Assembly (NCBI RefSeq): GCF_003234935.1
Contig: NZ_QKSB01000002.1
Coordinates: 516,583 to 580,582 of the forward strand
Direction: 5' to 3'
DNA length: 64,000 nucleotides
Origin: Putridiphycobacter roseus
Lineage (GTDB): Bacteria > Bacteroidota > Bacteroidia > Flavobacteriales_D > Crocinitomicaceae
Part shown: piece after piece, positions 1 to 8,528 of the stretch
Layout: each line of letters starts with the position of its first letter
How positions within the stretch are numbered: position 1 is the stretch's first letter
Notes under the pieces: model-generated
The model's input: the letters and a program-made list of their open reading frames with translations, nothing else
Told to the model about the DNA's origin: nothing
Database searches by the model: none
Translations under genes and position numbers: made by a program

Positions 1-966
1 GTGAATATCAATCCCATTAATGGTCACTTTCCCCTTAGAGGGCGCATAGTTTCCATTCAATACATTTAACAAGGTAGATTTACCAGCACCAGAGCCACCC
101 ATAATACCCAATAATTTCCCTGATTCTTCAGAAAAATTAAATTCGTGTAGCCCCAATTCTTGGTTTTTAAAGCGGTATTCAATACCTTCTGTTTTAAATA
201 CCACCTTAGCACTCCCCTCTTCGGATAAAAATCTGCTGATTATATCGCTATAATAAATTGGTTTTACCCGTGAAGAACGAATAGAACTACCACTGCTTAA
301 TATAGCATGTCTTCCTGGAACAATATTTTGTCCATTCAAATCCAAAGTGCCATCACCTAAATACTTAAAAAAGTAAAAGTTTACACTCTTTACATTCAAT
401 ACGCGGATTTCTCCCTCTAACTTTTTAGCATAAATATGCTTTGCAGCCTTAAAATTTTCTTTTTCATTAGCGGTGATATACAACAAATCTTTACCGTCTA
501 TTCTCTCACTTATCGGCGCTTCAACAAATCCTTTTACTTTTAAATATTCTTCATCCGATATATTAAAAGTTTTTGCCACCGTTTCAGCAAAGTCTAACTC
601 TTGTTGCGTAATGGAATCATTGGCGTTAATAAACTCCAATATTCTTATCAGTACAATTATTTTTTGATTTTGAGCCAATTCCTTATTGATATCGGTGCAA
701 ATTCTTAACACTTTAACGGAGTGTACAGAAGTTCTTTTGGCTTTTCCGTCTTTTCTTTTCTTTCGTCCTTGGTAAGAAATTAAATAAGCATCAAATAATG
801 ACAAGAATTCTTTTACATCTCTCGCATTTAACTCTTGCTCCAAAAATGCTTCTACAATTTCACGTCCAACACCTTCCGTAGAAGGATCCTCAACATCAAT
901 ATCTTCATCTACTCTCGCAATAATCGAGAATAGTTGCATTAGGGCTTTTAGAATTCTTTCACTCAT
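1..966 (-). CDS. ABC transporter ATP-binding protein, large fused type (3' end outside window)
   Basis: The frame is open from position 966 to the window edge, giving the first 322 residues. The start is fixed: the codon before the ATG is an in-frame TAA. The first ~200 residues are helical and charged and do not look like an ABC domain. A short beta-rich stretch follows, ending at an ABC nucleotide-binding domain with Walker A GGSGAGKST at residues 290-298. From family knowledge, Bacteroidota carry long proteins of this order (helical N-terminus, FHA-like part, ABC ATPase, ABC-2 membrane domain); the membrane part would lie outside the window. The substrate is unknown. Signature and Walker B motifs are beyond the edge, so activity cannot be judged. 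Confidence 0.8.
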   Translation of the reverse strand, partial: MSERILKALMQLFSIIARVDEDIDVEDPSTEGVGREIVEAFLEQELNARDVKEFLSLFDAYLISYQGRKKRKDGKAKRTSVHSVKVLRICTDINKELAQNQKIIVLIRILEFINANDSITQQELDFAETVAKTFNISDEEYLKVKGFVEAPISERIDGKDLLYITANEKENFKAAKHIYAKKLEGEIRVLNVKSVNFYFFKYLGDGTLDLNGQNIVPGRHAILSSGSSIRSSRVKPIYYSDIISRFLSEEGSAKVVFKTEGIEYRFKNQELGLHEFNFSEESGKLLGIMGGSGAGKSTLLNVLNGNYAPSKGKVTINGIDIH

Positions 967-1190
967 TTATTCGCGTGGATTTTTAAAACACCTACCTTCA
1001 ATCAATCAGCTCATTGAAATAATAAGTGGGTTCAATATAATCATTATCTTCTTAGCTATACGCAAATACTCCCATAAAGGTTATACCATTTTTTCAATAA
1101 TTGAAAGAGTACATTCATATTTAGACCTTACCCCACAAATACTTCTGATTTTTTTTGGTTTAATAAATTAAGTCCGTTATTTTTAACCAT

Positions 1191-1880
1191 ATGTCTGATT
1201 ATATTTCTATTAAAAACTTAGCCGCTGACGATAGGCCCCGGGAAAAATTATTACGTTTAGGCTATTCCGCTTTATCCCATTCCGAAATTTTGGCCATATT
1301 AATAGGCTCTGGCACGCGCGATAAATCTGCCGTACAAGTTTGCCAAGAAATTTTAAACAACGTAGAGGGAGACCTCAATAATCTGGCGAAATTATCCATA
1401 GAAGATTTAAAAAAATTTAAAGGCATTGGAGAGGCCAAAGCCATTTCTATTGTAGCTGCGCTAGAACTAGGCAGAAGAAGAAAAGCTACAACAACTACAG
1501 TTTTACCAAGTGTAAAATCCTCTAAAGACGCCTACCTGTATCTTAGCCATTTATTCAAAGATTTAGGACATGAAGAATTCCATATCATTTTACTTAACCG
1601 CGCCAATAAAATAAAAAAATCTATCCTCATTTCCCGAGGAGGCGTTAGTGGCACCATAGCCGACGGCAAATTAATTTTTAAAAAGGCCCTAGAAGCAACA
1701 GCTTCTGCCTTGATATTATGTCACAATCATCCTTCTGGCAACTTACAACCTAGTAAAGCGGATTTACAATTGACTAAAAATTTAAAAGAATTTGGTGCCA
1801 TGATAGACCTGCCTATCCTAGATCATATTATATTTACCGATACTGCATACTATAGTTTTGCAGACGAAGGAATATTATAA
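1191..1880 (+). CDS. radC: RadC family DNA repair / JAB domain protein
   Basis: The 229-residue product has the usual RadC length. The N-terminal half carries a helix-hairpin-helix region (around residues 65-97, with FKGIGEAKA). The C-terminal half is a JAMM/MPN metalloprotease-fold domain with HNHPSG at residues 178-183 and a downstream Asp (SKAD), the expected zinc-ligand set. RadC was named for DNA repair, but a direct role in E. coli RecA-dependent repair has been questioned and its real substrate is not established. It abuts the next gene (its stop codon is followed directly by that ATG), so the two are probably cotranscribed. It is divergent from the ABC gene at the left edge. Confidence 0.93.
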   Translation: MSDYISIKNLAADDRPREKLLRLGYSALSHSEILAILIGSGTRDKSAVQVCQEILNNVEGDLNNLAKLSIEDLKKFKGIGEAKAISIVAALELGRRRKATTTTVLPSVKSSKDAYLYLSHLFKDLGHEEFHIILLNRANKIKKSILISRGGVSGTIADGKLIFKKALEATASALILCHNHPSGNLQPSKADLQLTKNLKEFGAMIDLPILDHIIFTDTAYYSFADEGIL

Positions 1881-3143
1881 ATGGCTAAGGAAGTTTTAAT
1901 TTATTGTGAAAAGGAATCTAATCGATTGCATTATGTGCTTGATTTCATTTTTAAATCGAAAGGCATCCAATATGCCCTTACACAGGATCAAGTACTTTTT
2001 GCACAATCAAATTTACCCCGAATCAATTATTCTAATCAAAAACTTGCAGCCAACATTACCTTTACTCCTTCCGCCCTGCTATTTGAAATAGGGTTTACAC
2101 AAAAAATGGATGTGCTTTATGCCGCGAATAAAGCGCAGTGGTTTTTAAATAATGTGCGGGATGATTTTGCTTTTATTTTTTACCAGCTCAGTCGATACGA
2201 GGAATATACCGCACCGCACAAAGATGCTTTTGGCAGATTTGACAGCAAAGCTGCTAGCTTGGTACAAAACAAACAAATTGAAAAACCTTGGTGTGATATT
2301 TTAGTACAGTCCATTTGGCATAAACTAGGGTTAGATTATAGCGTAGTACTGTCAAAATACGCTGAAATCCCAACCTTTGACATTGATATTGCTTGGGCTT
2401 ATTTAAACAGAAAATATTGGCGTACCGCTTTAAGTATGTTGAAAGAACTTACACACCCCAAAGCACTAAAAAAACGTCTTCGAATTTTAAATAAACAAAG
2501 TAAAGACCCTTACGACTCTTATGCCCTCATGCAAAAAGTACTTACCCAATACCAGGGGTATGTTTTTTTTCTATTGGGAGACTATGCCCCAAAGGACAAA
2601 AATATTCATTGGAAAAATAAAGCCTTAAGTAAATTGGTAAATACCATCAATACGACCGCAAAAACAGGCATACACCCGTCCTTTGCCTCCTTTTTAAACC
2701 AAGAAAAAGTGGCTATAGAAATCAACAGATTAAAAAAGATAAGCAAGGCGGAAGTCATCCATAGTAGACAGCATTTTTTACGCCTAAATTTACCCAAGTC
2801 TTACCAAATACTAATTGCCTTGGGGATTAAACACGACTTCAGTATGGGATATGCTGACCAAGTTGGTTTTAGGGCTGGAACGGCTTTCGTTTACCCATTT
2901 TTTGACTTGACAAGCAACAAAGTAACGCCACTTCAAATTCACCCATTCTGCTATATGGATGGTACCTTAAAAGAATACTTAAAACTAGAGGAGGAAACTG
3001 CCATGCAGGTCATCTCCAAATTGAAAAAAGAAGTAAAAGCGGTAGGCGGGAATTTTACAGGTATATGGCACAACCATAGTATTGGAAACCAAATGGAATG
3101 GGAAAATTGGCAAAAGGTTTTTCTACACGCATTCCCAACTTAA
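1881..3143 (+). CDS. Polysaccharide deacetylase (NodB-fold) family protein, Bacteroidota type
   Basis: The 420-residue protein has no signal peptide, so it is probably cytoplasmic. It resembles the Bacteroidota polysaccharide-deacetylase-like proteins that have an N-terminal extension. Motifs reminiscent of NodB enzymes are FDIDIAW near residue 170 (the motif-1 acidic pair), GIHPSFAS near residue 265 (a metal-binding His) and IWHNHSIG near the C-terminus. The substrate is unknown. The start is fixed by its position directly after the radC stop codon, with no intergenic base, which also suggests translational coupling. I am fairly confident of the family and not of the reaction. Confidence 0.75.
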   Translation: MAKEVLIYCEKESNRLHYVLDFIFKSKGIQYALTQDQVLFAQSNLPRINYSNQKLAANITFTPSALLFEIGFTQKMDVLYAANKAQWFLNNVRDDFAFIFYQLSRYEEYTAPHKDAFGRFDSKAASLVQNKQIEKPWCDILVQSIWHKLGLDYSVVLSKYAEIPTFDIDIAWAYLNRKYWRTALSMLKELTHPKALKKRLRILNKQSKDPYDSYALMQKVLTQYQGYVFFLLGDYAPKDKNIHWKNKALSKLVNTINTTAKTGIHPSFASFLNQEKVAIEINRLKKISKAEVIHSRQHFLRLNLPKSYQILIALGIKHDFSMGYADQVGFRAGTAFVYPFFDLTSNKVTPLQIHPFCYMDGTLKEYLKLEEETAMQVISKLKKEVKAVGGNFTGIWHNHSIGNQMEWENWQKVFLHAFPT

Positions 3144-3187
3144 AATGCTTTTCTTATTCGCCCAAAACTAGCTTGTTTTTAAATTGT

Positions 3188-3195
3188 TATATTTG
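3188..3195 (+). promoter_or_regulatory. Bacteroidota -7 box (TATATTTG)
   Basis: This matches the TAnnTTTG consensus and lies 22 bases before the ATG of the small membrane protein gene. I see no TTG at ideal -33 spacing, so this is a half-supported promoter. Confidence 0.45.
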
Positions 3196-3217
3196 AATAA
3201 ATTTTAAACCAAATACT

Positions 3218-3592
3218 ATGAATGACAATTTTATTATTGACCAAGATGATGTTGGAGGAGCACCTTCTGAAACTGGAAAAACTAGAGCCATAATTGCACA
3301 CATTACTTTAATAGGGACAATTATTGCTTTGGTCCAAAACAATAACGACAAAAATAGCTTTGCCAGCTTTTACATCCGTCAAATGTTTGGATTAGTGGTT
3401 GTAGGACTTGCTATTTATTTACTATCTTACATTATTGCCCTTGTGGTACCATCTCTTTTTATTATCGTCACCATATTAAGACTGGGCTTAATTGCTTTAT
3501 GGATACTTAGCTTGATTGGCGCTGTAAATGGCGAGCGAAAATTAACACCAGGAGTGGGACAGATGTTCCAAGAATGGTTTAAAACCTTATAA
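3218..3592 (+). CDS. DUF4870-like small integral membrane protein
   Basis: The 124-residue protein has a polar N-terminus (about 30 residues) followed by hydrophobic segments near 28-42, 55-75 and 78-105. Its content (IAHITLIGTIIAL, FASFYIRQMFGL and a VNGERK loop) fits the DUF4870/Tic20-like family, whose function is unknown. It is transcribed alone, with a -7 box upstream and a strong terminator 6 bases after the stop codon. Confidence 0.7.
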   Translation: MNDNFIIDQDDVGGAPSETGKTRAIIAHITLIGTIIALVQNNNDKNSFASFYIRQMFGLVVVGLAIYLLSYIIALVVPSLFIIVTILRLGLIALWILSLIGAVNGERKLTPGVGQMFQEWFKTL

Positions 3593-3598
3593 AAAAAA

Positions 3599-3628
3599 GG
3601 GCTACAATTACTGTAGCCCTTTTTTTTT
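3599..3628. terminator. Bidirectional intrinsic terminator
   Basis: An 8-bp perfect stem (GGGCTACA / TGTAGCCC, 5-base loop) has eight A before it and nine T after it. It lies between two convergent genes, so it can stop both the + gene ending at 3592 and the - gene ending at 3627. Confidence 0.92.
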
Positions 3629-5159
3629 AATTTGTTGCGTTTTCTCTTTCTTCCGGATCTTCTTCCTCAATCGGGAATAACTTTTCTGCTTCTGGCACGC
3701 CTTGAATTTTATCTAAAATATCTTCCAATTGTGCAATAGAAATTCTTTTATAAATAATTTTATTGTCTTTATCTAAAACAAAAATTCTTGGTGTAGAAGT
3801 AACATCATATGTCTTGGTGTAGTTTAAACTTTCAATAGAGGTATTGTGGTCTTTAATGATACTATATGCATTCGTTTGCGCTTCTTCATATACCGACTTG
3901 GTTAAACCAACATTGATAAAAGTTAACTCATTATCTTTAATAAACTGCTTCCATTTAGCGAAGTCATCTCCCATTGCTTTACCAACAGCGTACACTTCAA
4001 CATTTCTTGCTTTTAATTTTTCGGCATATAATTTTTGTAATTTTGGGGTAGATTTTTTACAATGCCCACAAGTAGCTTCCCAGAAATATAAGATTTTGTA
4101 TTCTGAATCAATTTTATAAAAATCAATCCAATTTTTTTCTGTAGAATCAGGTAAACAAATTCTAGGTGCATAACTCCCAATTAAAGATGGTCGCATTTCA
4201 TCTGCCCTTTTACACACTTTAGTTAAACCCTCTTCTGTCATCCATGTCGCAGTGGTTGGTGTTGGACAATAATAGGTATCTACCATGTGTACAAATACGT
4301 TTTCCATTCCCATTCTATCCGATTGCTCAGAAGTAGAAGTGACATGAGAAATAATATACTGTTTGATCGCACTTGAATCTAATGTTTTTTCAATCAAGAT
4401 ATCGGCATATTTACTAATCGTATCTGGAATTTGTAGCAAAACTTGACTCGACAAATATTGTTCTAGTTTTTTATGAAACAAAGGCGTTCTTACCAAAGCA
4501 TCATTTTTTAAATTCGTATTGTCCCAAAAATGATGGATATAATAATTGTAAACATAATTAGAATCTGTAATTACGCCATTCTCATCTGTTGGAGCTGCTG
4601 GCAATTCCACTTCAAGCGACATGTTAATGATATCACTTAAAAATTTACCTTGAAAATCATCCACAATGGATTTTTGAAAAGCAATCACATCTTTATTAAG
4701 TCCTTTCAATTCGGCGGTAATTTCTTTTTTTCTATCCGCATCTGCAGTCTTCATTTCTTCGTTCAGCTTATTTGCTAAAATCTTCTTCGAAGTCATGTAA
4801 TGTATGTACTTATAAAAAGCAATGTTTGTTCTTGATTTTTTGATCTTCATGGACCCCACTAAATCTTTTTCATTTTCAACTACCGCATCTATTTCCTCAT
4901 GGTCATGTACAAAATCAAAATATTTTTGACCTGGTAAAAACACGGCATATACCCCATTTTTATGTTTGGCACCATCAAATTTAATCACCCCATTTTTCGA
5001 CTGGGTAGTATCCGCATAATACATTCCCTTGCCAACATATTTTACTAAGTGAACTGTGGTATCTTTAAATCCATTTACTGTAAATTTTAATTCTTGACTC
5101 ATTCCGGTATGCGCTAAAATAACGGCCAAAAAAAGTGTGAGTTTTTGTTTAATGTTCAT
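3627..5159 (-). CDS. Exported thioredoxin-like (TlpA/DUF5106-type) protein
   Basis: The 510-residue protein has a cleavable Sec signal (residues 1-21, ending GMSQ). A beta-rich DUF4369-like N-terminal domain and a helical middle domain follow, then a C-terminal thioredoxin fold from about residue 335 with active-site CGHC (C364, C367) and cis-Pro context STPRIF. It probably acts as a periplasmic or membrane-facing thiol-disulfide oxidoreductase; the partner is unknown. The C-terminus is acidic (IEEEDPEEREN). It is longer than the two TlpA paralogues near 20-25 kb and not closely similar to them. Confidence 0.83.
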   Translation of the reverse strand: MNIKQKLTLFLAVILAHTGMSQELKFTVNGFKDTTVHLVKYVGKGMYYADTTQSKNGVIKFDGAKHKNGVYAVFLPGQKYFDFVHDHEEIDAVVENEKDLVGSMKIKKSRTNIAFYKYIHYMTSKKILANKLNEEMKTADADRKKEITAELKGLNKDVIAFQKSIVDDFQGKFLSDIINMSLEVELPAAPTDENGVITDSNYVYNYYIHHFWDNTNLKNDALVRTPLFHKKLEQYLSSQVLLQIPDTISKYADILIEKTLDSSAIKQYIISHVTSTSEQSDRMGMENVFVHMVDTYYCPTPTTATWMTEEGLTKVCKRADEMRPSLIGSYAPRICLPDSTEKNWIDFYKIDSEYKILYFWEATCGHCKKSTPKLQKLYAEKLKARNVEVYAVGKAMGDDFAKWKQFIKDNELTFINVGLTKSVYEEAQTNAYSIIKDHNTSIESLNYTKTYDVTSTPRIFVLDKDNKIIYKRISIAQLEDILDKIQGVPEAEKLFPIEEEDPEERENATN

Positions 5160-5234
5160 GTTTTGAGTTTTTCTTTTTTTAAAGAGACGAAGATAATGTT
5201 AAAAGGGTTTTAACTTTAACAAAAATTTAACGTT

Positions 5235-6446
5235 TTAACTCTTTTTAAATATTTTTAATATAGTTTGACTTAAATTGAGCTTAAGTAGGTAATAAAATCC
5301 TACCAGGAAGATTAAAATCATGCCCACGCCGACAAATAAGCCGAGGAATGAAGGTAATAGACCTACCGACTGAAAGGAAGGATAAATAAACAGATACAAA
5401 AACAATACCACTAAAATACCTACCAGCACCCCTACCCATCCAATTATTTTAAAATTATGGGCCAATATATTTTTAGAAATTTGCTGTGGGTAATACCCCA
5501 ACTTCATTAATAAGCCAATATCTTTTTTTCCATTTGCGACAATTAACTGTAAAAACTGAAGCATCACCAACACTGAAAGTAACAATATCAAGAAGGCGAA
5601 TAGCATAAAAACCATCAATACTTTCATTAAGTAAGTCTTGATCTTACTCACACTTAAACTATTTTCAGAAATATCTAAATTCATTTCCTCCATTAAGGTT
5701 TGCAATTCTTGGTGGGCTCCTTTTTCCAACTTCAAAAACAAGCGGGTGGTGGGTGCATTTGCATTCCCAGTAGTACCGTATTTTTTATTAGAATATCGTA
5801 TAAAAGATTCGGGCACCAATACGGAACTAACTTGTGCGGAAAACCCTACCACTTGTCCTAATACGACCCCCTTATTATTAGCGCCAATTAAATGCAGCCT
5901 TAGTCGCACTGATTTAATTAAGTCTTCAGAAATTTGGGGCAAACCTTGACTAGGCGCAATGCCGTAATTTACCAAGGTTAAAAAGTCACGTGGTAGTATA
6001 ATGGGTACAATATCCTTTTCGCTTGCCCACTGCCACGCCTCCATATCTATTCCCTTGATAAAACGATTTGGTACAGACTGTAAAAACATATTGGCATAAA
6101 AGCCAGGTAAGCCATCTCCAGGATTTTCAGAAATCCCCACTTCATAATCTGCGGATTCAAATGGTGCAATATCCGTGATAAAGCTTTTATTACTAAGGTC
6201 TGTTATTTCGGCATCCGTAAAATTGGTATTATTCAGACCAAGACTAGTAAAGCTGGTTACTTTTTTTTGTATAATCACCGTATTGGAACCAAACACATCT
6301 GCATTTCCCTCCTTATTCTTTTGTAAATCGACATATAAAACTACGGTCAAAAAACTAACGAACAACCCAATAGAAAGCCCAATTACAGACAGTGTCAGCT
6401 GAAATTTTTGCTCTTTTTGCTTAAAAATATGTTTAATTACACTCAC
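5235..6446 (-). CDS. ABC transporter permease, FtsX/MacB-like
   Basis: The 403-residue product has the FtsX/MacB topology: one N-terminal membrane helix (about residues 16-40), a large periplasmic domain (about 45-265), then three membrane helices (about 272-296, 320-345, 362-390). It overlaps the ATPase gene by four bases (ATGA), so the two proteins are translationally coupled and form one transporter. From family knowledge, such pairs move lipoproteins or other substrates out of the inner membrane (LolCDE, MacB) or act mechanically (FtsEX). This pair is short and has no adjacent adaptor gene, so the substrate is open. Confidence 0.8.
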   Translation of the reverse strand: MSVIKHIFKQKEQKFQLTLSVIGLSIGLFVSFLTVVLYVDLQKNKEGNADVFGSNTVIIQKKVTSFTSLGLNNTNFTDAEITDLSNKSFITDIAPFESADYEVGISENPGDGLPGFYANMFLQSVPNRFIKGIDMEAWQWASEKDIVPIILPRDFLTLVNYGIAPSQGLPQISEDLIKSVRLRLHLIGANNKGVVLGQVVGFSAQVSSVLVPESFIRYSNKKYGTTGNANAPTTRLFLKLEKGAHQELQTLMEEMNLDISENSLSVSKIKTYLMKVLMVFMLFAFLILLLSVLVMLQFLQLIVANGKKDIGLLMKLGYYPQQISKNILAHNFKIIGWVGVLVGILVVLFLYLFIYPSFQSVGLLPSFLGLFVGVGMILIFLVGFYYLLKLNLSQTILKIFKKS

Positions 6447-7084
6447 AATCTTAAAGTTTTAAGTGGATATGCTTCCAACTCATCTCCTAAGGAAGTGAGA
6501 ATTAAACCTGCATTTTGTGCTGCACAAGCATCCAAAATTAACTGTAATGCCAATCCAGTATTTATTTGGTCCAAATGACTAAAAGGTTCGTCTAATAAAA
6601 TCCATTCAAAAGGCTGGCAAAGTGCACGCACAATAGCCACTCTTTGCTTTTGTCCCATAGACAAGGTGCCAACTTTTTGATTTTTATGCGCAAGTACACC
6701 TAGTGTTCCTAACATTTCATCTACTTCTTTTTCCGTTTTAAAAGCAGTCAATTCATTCTTTACTTGGATATTCTCCATTAATGTTAATCCATCAAAAAGC
6801 GACAAGGTTTGAAAAACAGCCGCAATTTTTGATTGCCGATAAGCAATCCAATTGGAAAGGGACAAAGATTGTATGGAAACATCATCAAGCATGATAACTC
6901 CAGAATAATCAAAACGCAAGCCATATAGAAAAGCCATTAAGGAAGATTTCCCTTCCCCACTTTGCGCCTCTATAAGGTAATATTCTCCCGCATTAAAACA
7001 GCAGGCGTGGTTCCAAATACTATGCTCCTCAAAGACTTTTCCAATCAAAGGAGCAGGTACGATATTTTTTAAAAAAATATTCAT
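6443..7084 (-). CDS. ABC transporter ATP-binding protein, LolD/MacB-like
   Basis: The 213-residue product is one nucleotide-binding domain. Visible motifs are Walker A-like GEGKSS near residue 45 (QSGEGKSSLMAF), Q-loop VFQTL near 91, signature LSMGQKQRV near 143 and Walker B WILLDEPFSHLD near 162. The signature reads SMGQ rather than the usual SGGQ. It is the first gene of a two-gene operon with the permease. A GNAT gene lies 31 bases upstream on the same strand and may be cotranscribed. Confidence 0.88.
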   Translation of the reverse strand: MNIFLKNIVPAPLIGKVFEEHSIWNHACCFNAGEYYLIEAQSGEGKSSLMAFLYGLRFDYSGVIMLDDVSIQSLSLSNWIAYRQSKIAAVFQTLSLFDGLTLMENIQVKNELTAFKTEKEVDEMLGTLGVLAHKNQKVGTLSMGQKQRVAIVRALCQPFEWILLDEPFSHLDQINTGLALQLILDACAAQNAGLILTSLGDELEAYPLKTLRL

Positions 7085-7114
7085 TATTATTTCAACTTAC
7101 AAATTCTTTGCCAA

Positions 7115-7618
7115 TTAATCTTTTGGTATATAAAGCATTTCTAAATGTGGAATGCCATCCTCTAAATAGGATTTACCGGTAAATTTAAATAAAAAATGTT
7201 CATAAAACTTTTGAAGGTAAGACTGCGCAGAAATTCTGACAGGAACTTTTCCGTATAACTTTAAAACATGAGCCATGTTATTCTCCATCAAAAAGTAACC
7301 GATTTTATTCCCACGAAACTCCTTTGCTGTAGCCACCCTACCGATAGAAACTTCTGGGTAACTAATGTTTGGTGGTAAAATTCTTGAAACAGCAATTAAT
7401 GTATTTTTATGATAAATTAACACATGAATAGCAACCTGGTCCTTATAATCCAACTCCGGATAAGGACAGTTTTGTTCTACTACAAACACATTTGTTCTTA
7501 AGGCTAACAAATCATATAATTCATTATTTGTTAATTCATTAAAAGCCTTAGCAATCACATTTATTTTAGTAAAGTTCATTTTATTCATTATTAACAAAAT
7601 ACTGTTTAGTTTTAACAT
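7115..7618 (-). CDS. ElaA-like GNAT N-acetyltransferase
   Basis: The product resembles ElaA: LRTNVFVVEQNCPYPELD is the family's N-terminal signature, and IGRVATAKEFRGNKIGYFLM holds the acetyl-CoA-binding region (R/Q-x-x-G-x-G/A variant). The substrate is unknown. The longest reading from 7618 gives 167 residues. Met11 (start at 7588) and Met14 (start at 7579, MNFTK) agree better with ElaA homologues, which begin shortly before the LYxLLxLR segment, so the true start is uncertain. It is divergent from the T9SS gene at 7681. Confidence 0.82.
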   Translation of the reverse strand: MLKLNSILLIMNKMNFTKINVIAKAFNELTNNELYDLLALRTNVFVVEQNCPYPELDYKDQVAIHVLIYHKNTLIAVSRILPPNISYPEVSIGRVATAKEFRGNKIGYFLMENNMAHVLKLYGKVPVRISAQSYLQKFYEHFLFKFTGKSYLEDGIPHLEMLYIPKD

Positions 7619-7626
7619 TTAATAAT

Positions 7627-7657
7627 TTGTTAAAGTTAAAATTATATAATAGCTTTG
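7627..7657 (+). promoter_or_regulatory. Complete Bacteroidota promoter (TTG - 20 - TAGCTTTG)
   Basis: TTG at 7627-7629 and TAGCTTTG at 7650-7657 are separated by exactly 20 bases, the consensus spacing for the primary sigma factor of Bacteroidota. Predicted transcription start near 7664 leaves a leader of about 17 bases before the ATG at 7681. Confidence 0.8.
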
Positions 7658-7680
7658 TTTAAACTTATAAAAAATATATT

Positions 7681-8475
7681 ATGAAAAAAATTTTACTTTT
7701 TGCTTTAGCATTTGCAACTATTAATACAGCAACTGCTCAAATATATGAAGCTAGTGATTCCACTGCATTTTCAGCATGGACAGCTTATGATTTAGATGGT
7801 GACGGATTTGTATTCGAACCTTTTGGTGATGTTAATGGCATGTCTGCAGTGTCTTATTCTTATGACAATGCATCTTTTGCAGCATTAAATCCTGACAACT
7901 TATATGTATCACCTGCTATTGATTTATCAAGTGGTTCAAACTTAATGTTAAACTACCAAGTATCAGCAATTGACCAAGCTTGGTTAGTTGAAAAATATGC
8001 TATCTATGTGGTAAATAATCCTGCTGCATTAGCAGCTGGTAACTTTCCAACTGAAGTAACTGGAGAATCTTCTTTAACTACTGGTATTGTAACTAGAAAT
8101 ATTGATATTTCTGCAGAAGCTGATGGACAAGCTACAGTTTATATTGTAATTAGACATTACGATTGTTCTGATAACTTTGGAATTGGATTTAACAACTTAA
8201 CTATAACAGGTGATTTTGCATCTGTTGAAGATAATAAAGTTGCAATTTCTAGCGCTTACCCTAACCCAACTGTGGATGTTTTAAACATTAATGTTACTGA
8301 AGAAGTAGCAAGTTTAAAAGTATTAAACTTAGAAGGAAAAGTGGTAATCAACAACAATTCAGTAAATGCAAGTGTAATTAACTTAGATGTTAACGCATTA
8401 GCTCCAGGAATGTACGTTTACGAAGTAACTACAAAAGATGGTGCAGTTGCAAGAGAAACTTTTGTGAAAAAATAA
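7681..8475 (+). CDS. Secreted protein with choice-of-anchor J-like domain and T9SS type A sorting domain
   Basis: The 264-residue product has a Sec signal peptide (residues 1-19, ending ATAQ). A jelly-roll-like middle domain resembles the choice-of-anchor/MAM-type modules of Bacteroidota (SPAIDLSSGSNLMLNYQVSA). The C-terminal ~75 residues form a type IX sorting domain: AYPNP near residue 197, then VLNLEGKVV, LDVNALAPGMYVYEV and a basic FVKK end. It should therefore cross the outer membrane by T9SS and be attached or released at the surface. A strong promoter and terminator make it a single-gene unit. Repeated GCA/GCT Ala codons suggest high expression (inference). Confidence 0.85.
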   Translation: MKKILLFALAFATINTATAQIYEASDSTAFSAWTAYDLDGDGFVFEPFGDVNGMSAVSYSYDNASFAALNPDNLYVSPAIDLSSGSNLMLNYQVSAIDQAWLVEKYAIYVVNNPAALAAGNFPTEVTGESSLTTGIVTRNIDISAEADGQATVYIVIRHYDCSDNFGIGFNNLTITGDFASVEDNKVAISSAYPNPTVDVLNINVTEEVASLKVLNLEGKVVINNNSVNASVINLDVNALAPGMYVYEVTTKDGAVARETFVKK

Positions 8476-8486
8476 TTTTTTTACAC

Positions 8487-8494
8487 TAAATTTG
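8487..8494 (+). promoter_or_regulatory. -7 box (TAAATTTG) just before a terminator stem
   Basis: This matches TAnnTTTG, with a TTG at 8462-8464 (22-base spacing, slightly long). Transcription would begin near 8500, inside the left arm of the terminator hairpin, and read into the HD-domain gene at 8529. Confidence 0.45.
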
Positions 8495-8496
8495 AA

Positions 8497-8528
8497 GGGT
8501 GAAGTTTAATTAACTTCACCCTTTTTTT
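8497..8528 (+). terminator. Intrinsic terminator of the T9SS gene
   Basis: A 10-bp stem (GGGTGAAGTT / AACTTCACCC, 5-base loop) is followed by seven T. The T-tract runs directly into the ATG of the next gene with no spacer. Confidence 0.9.
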
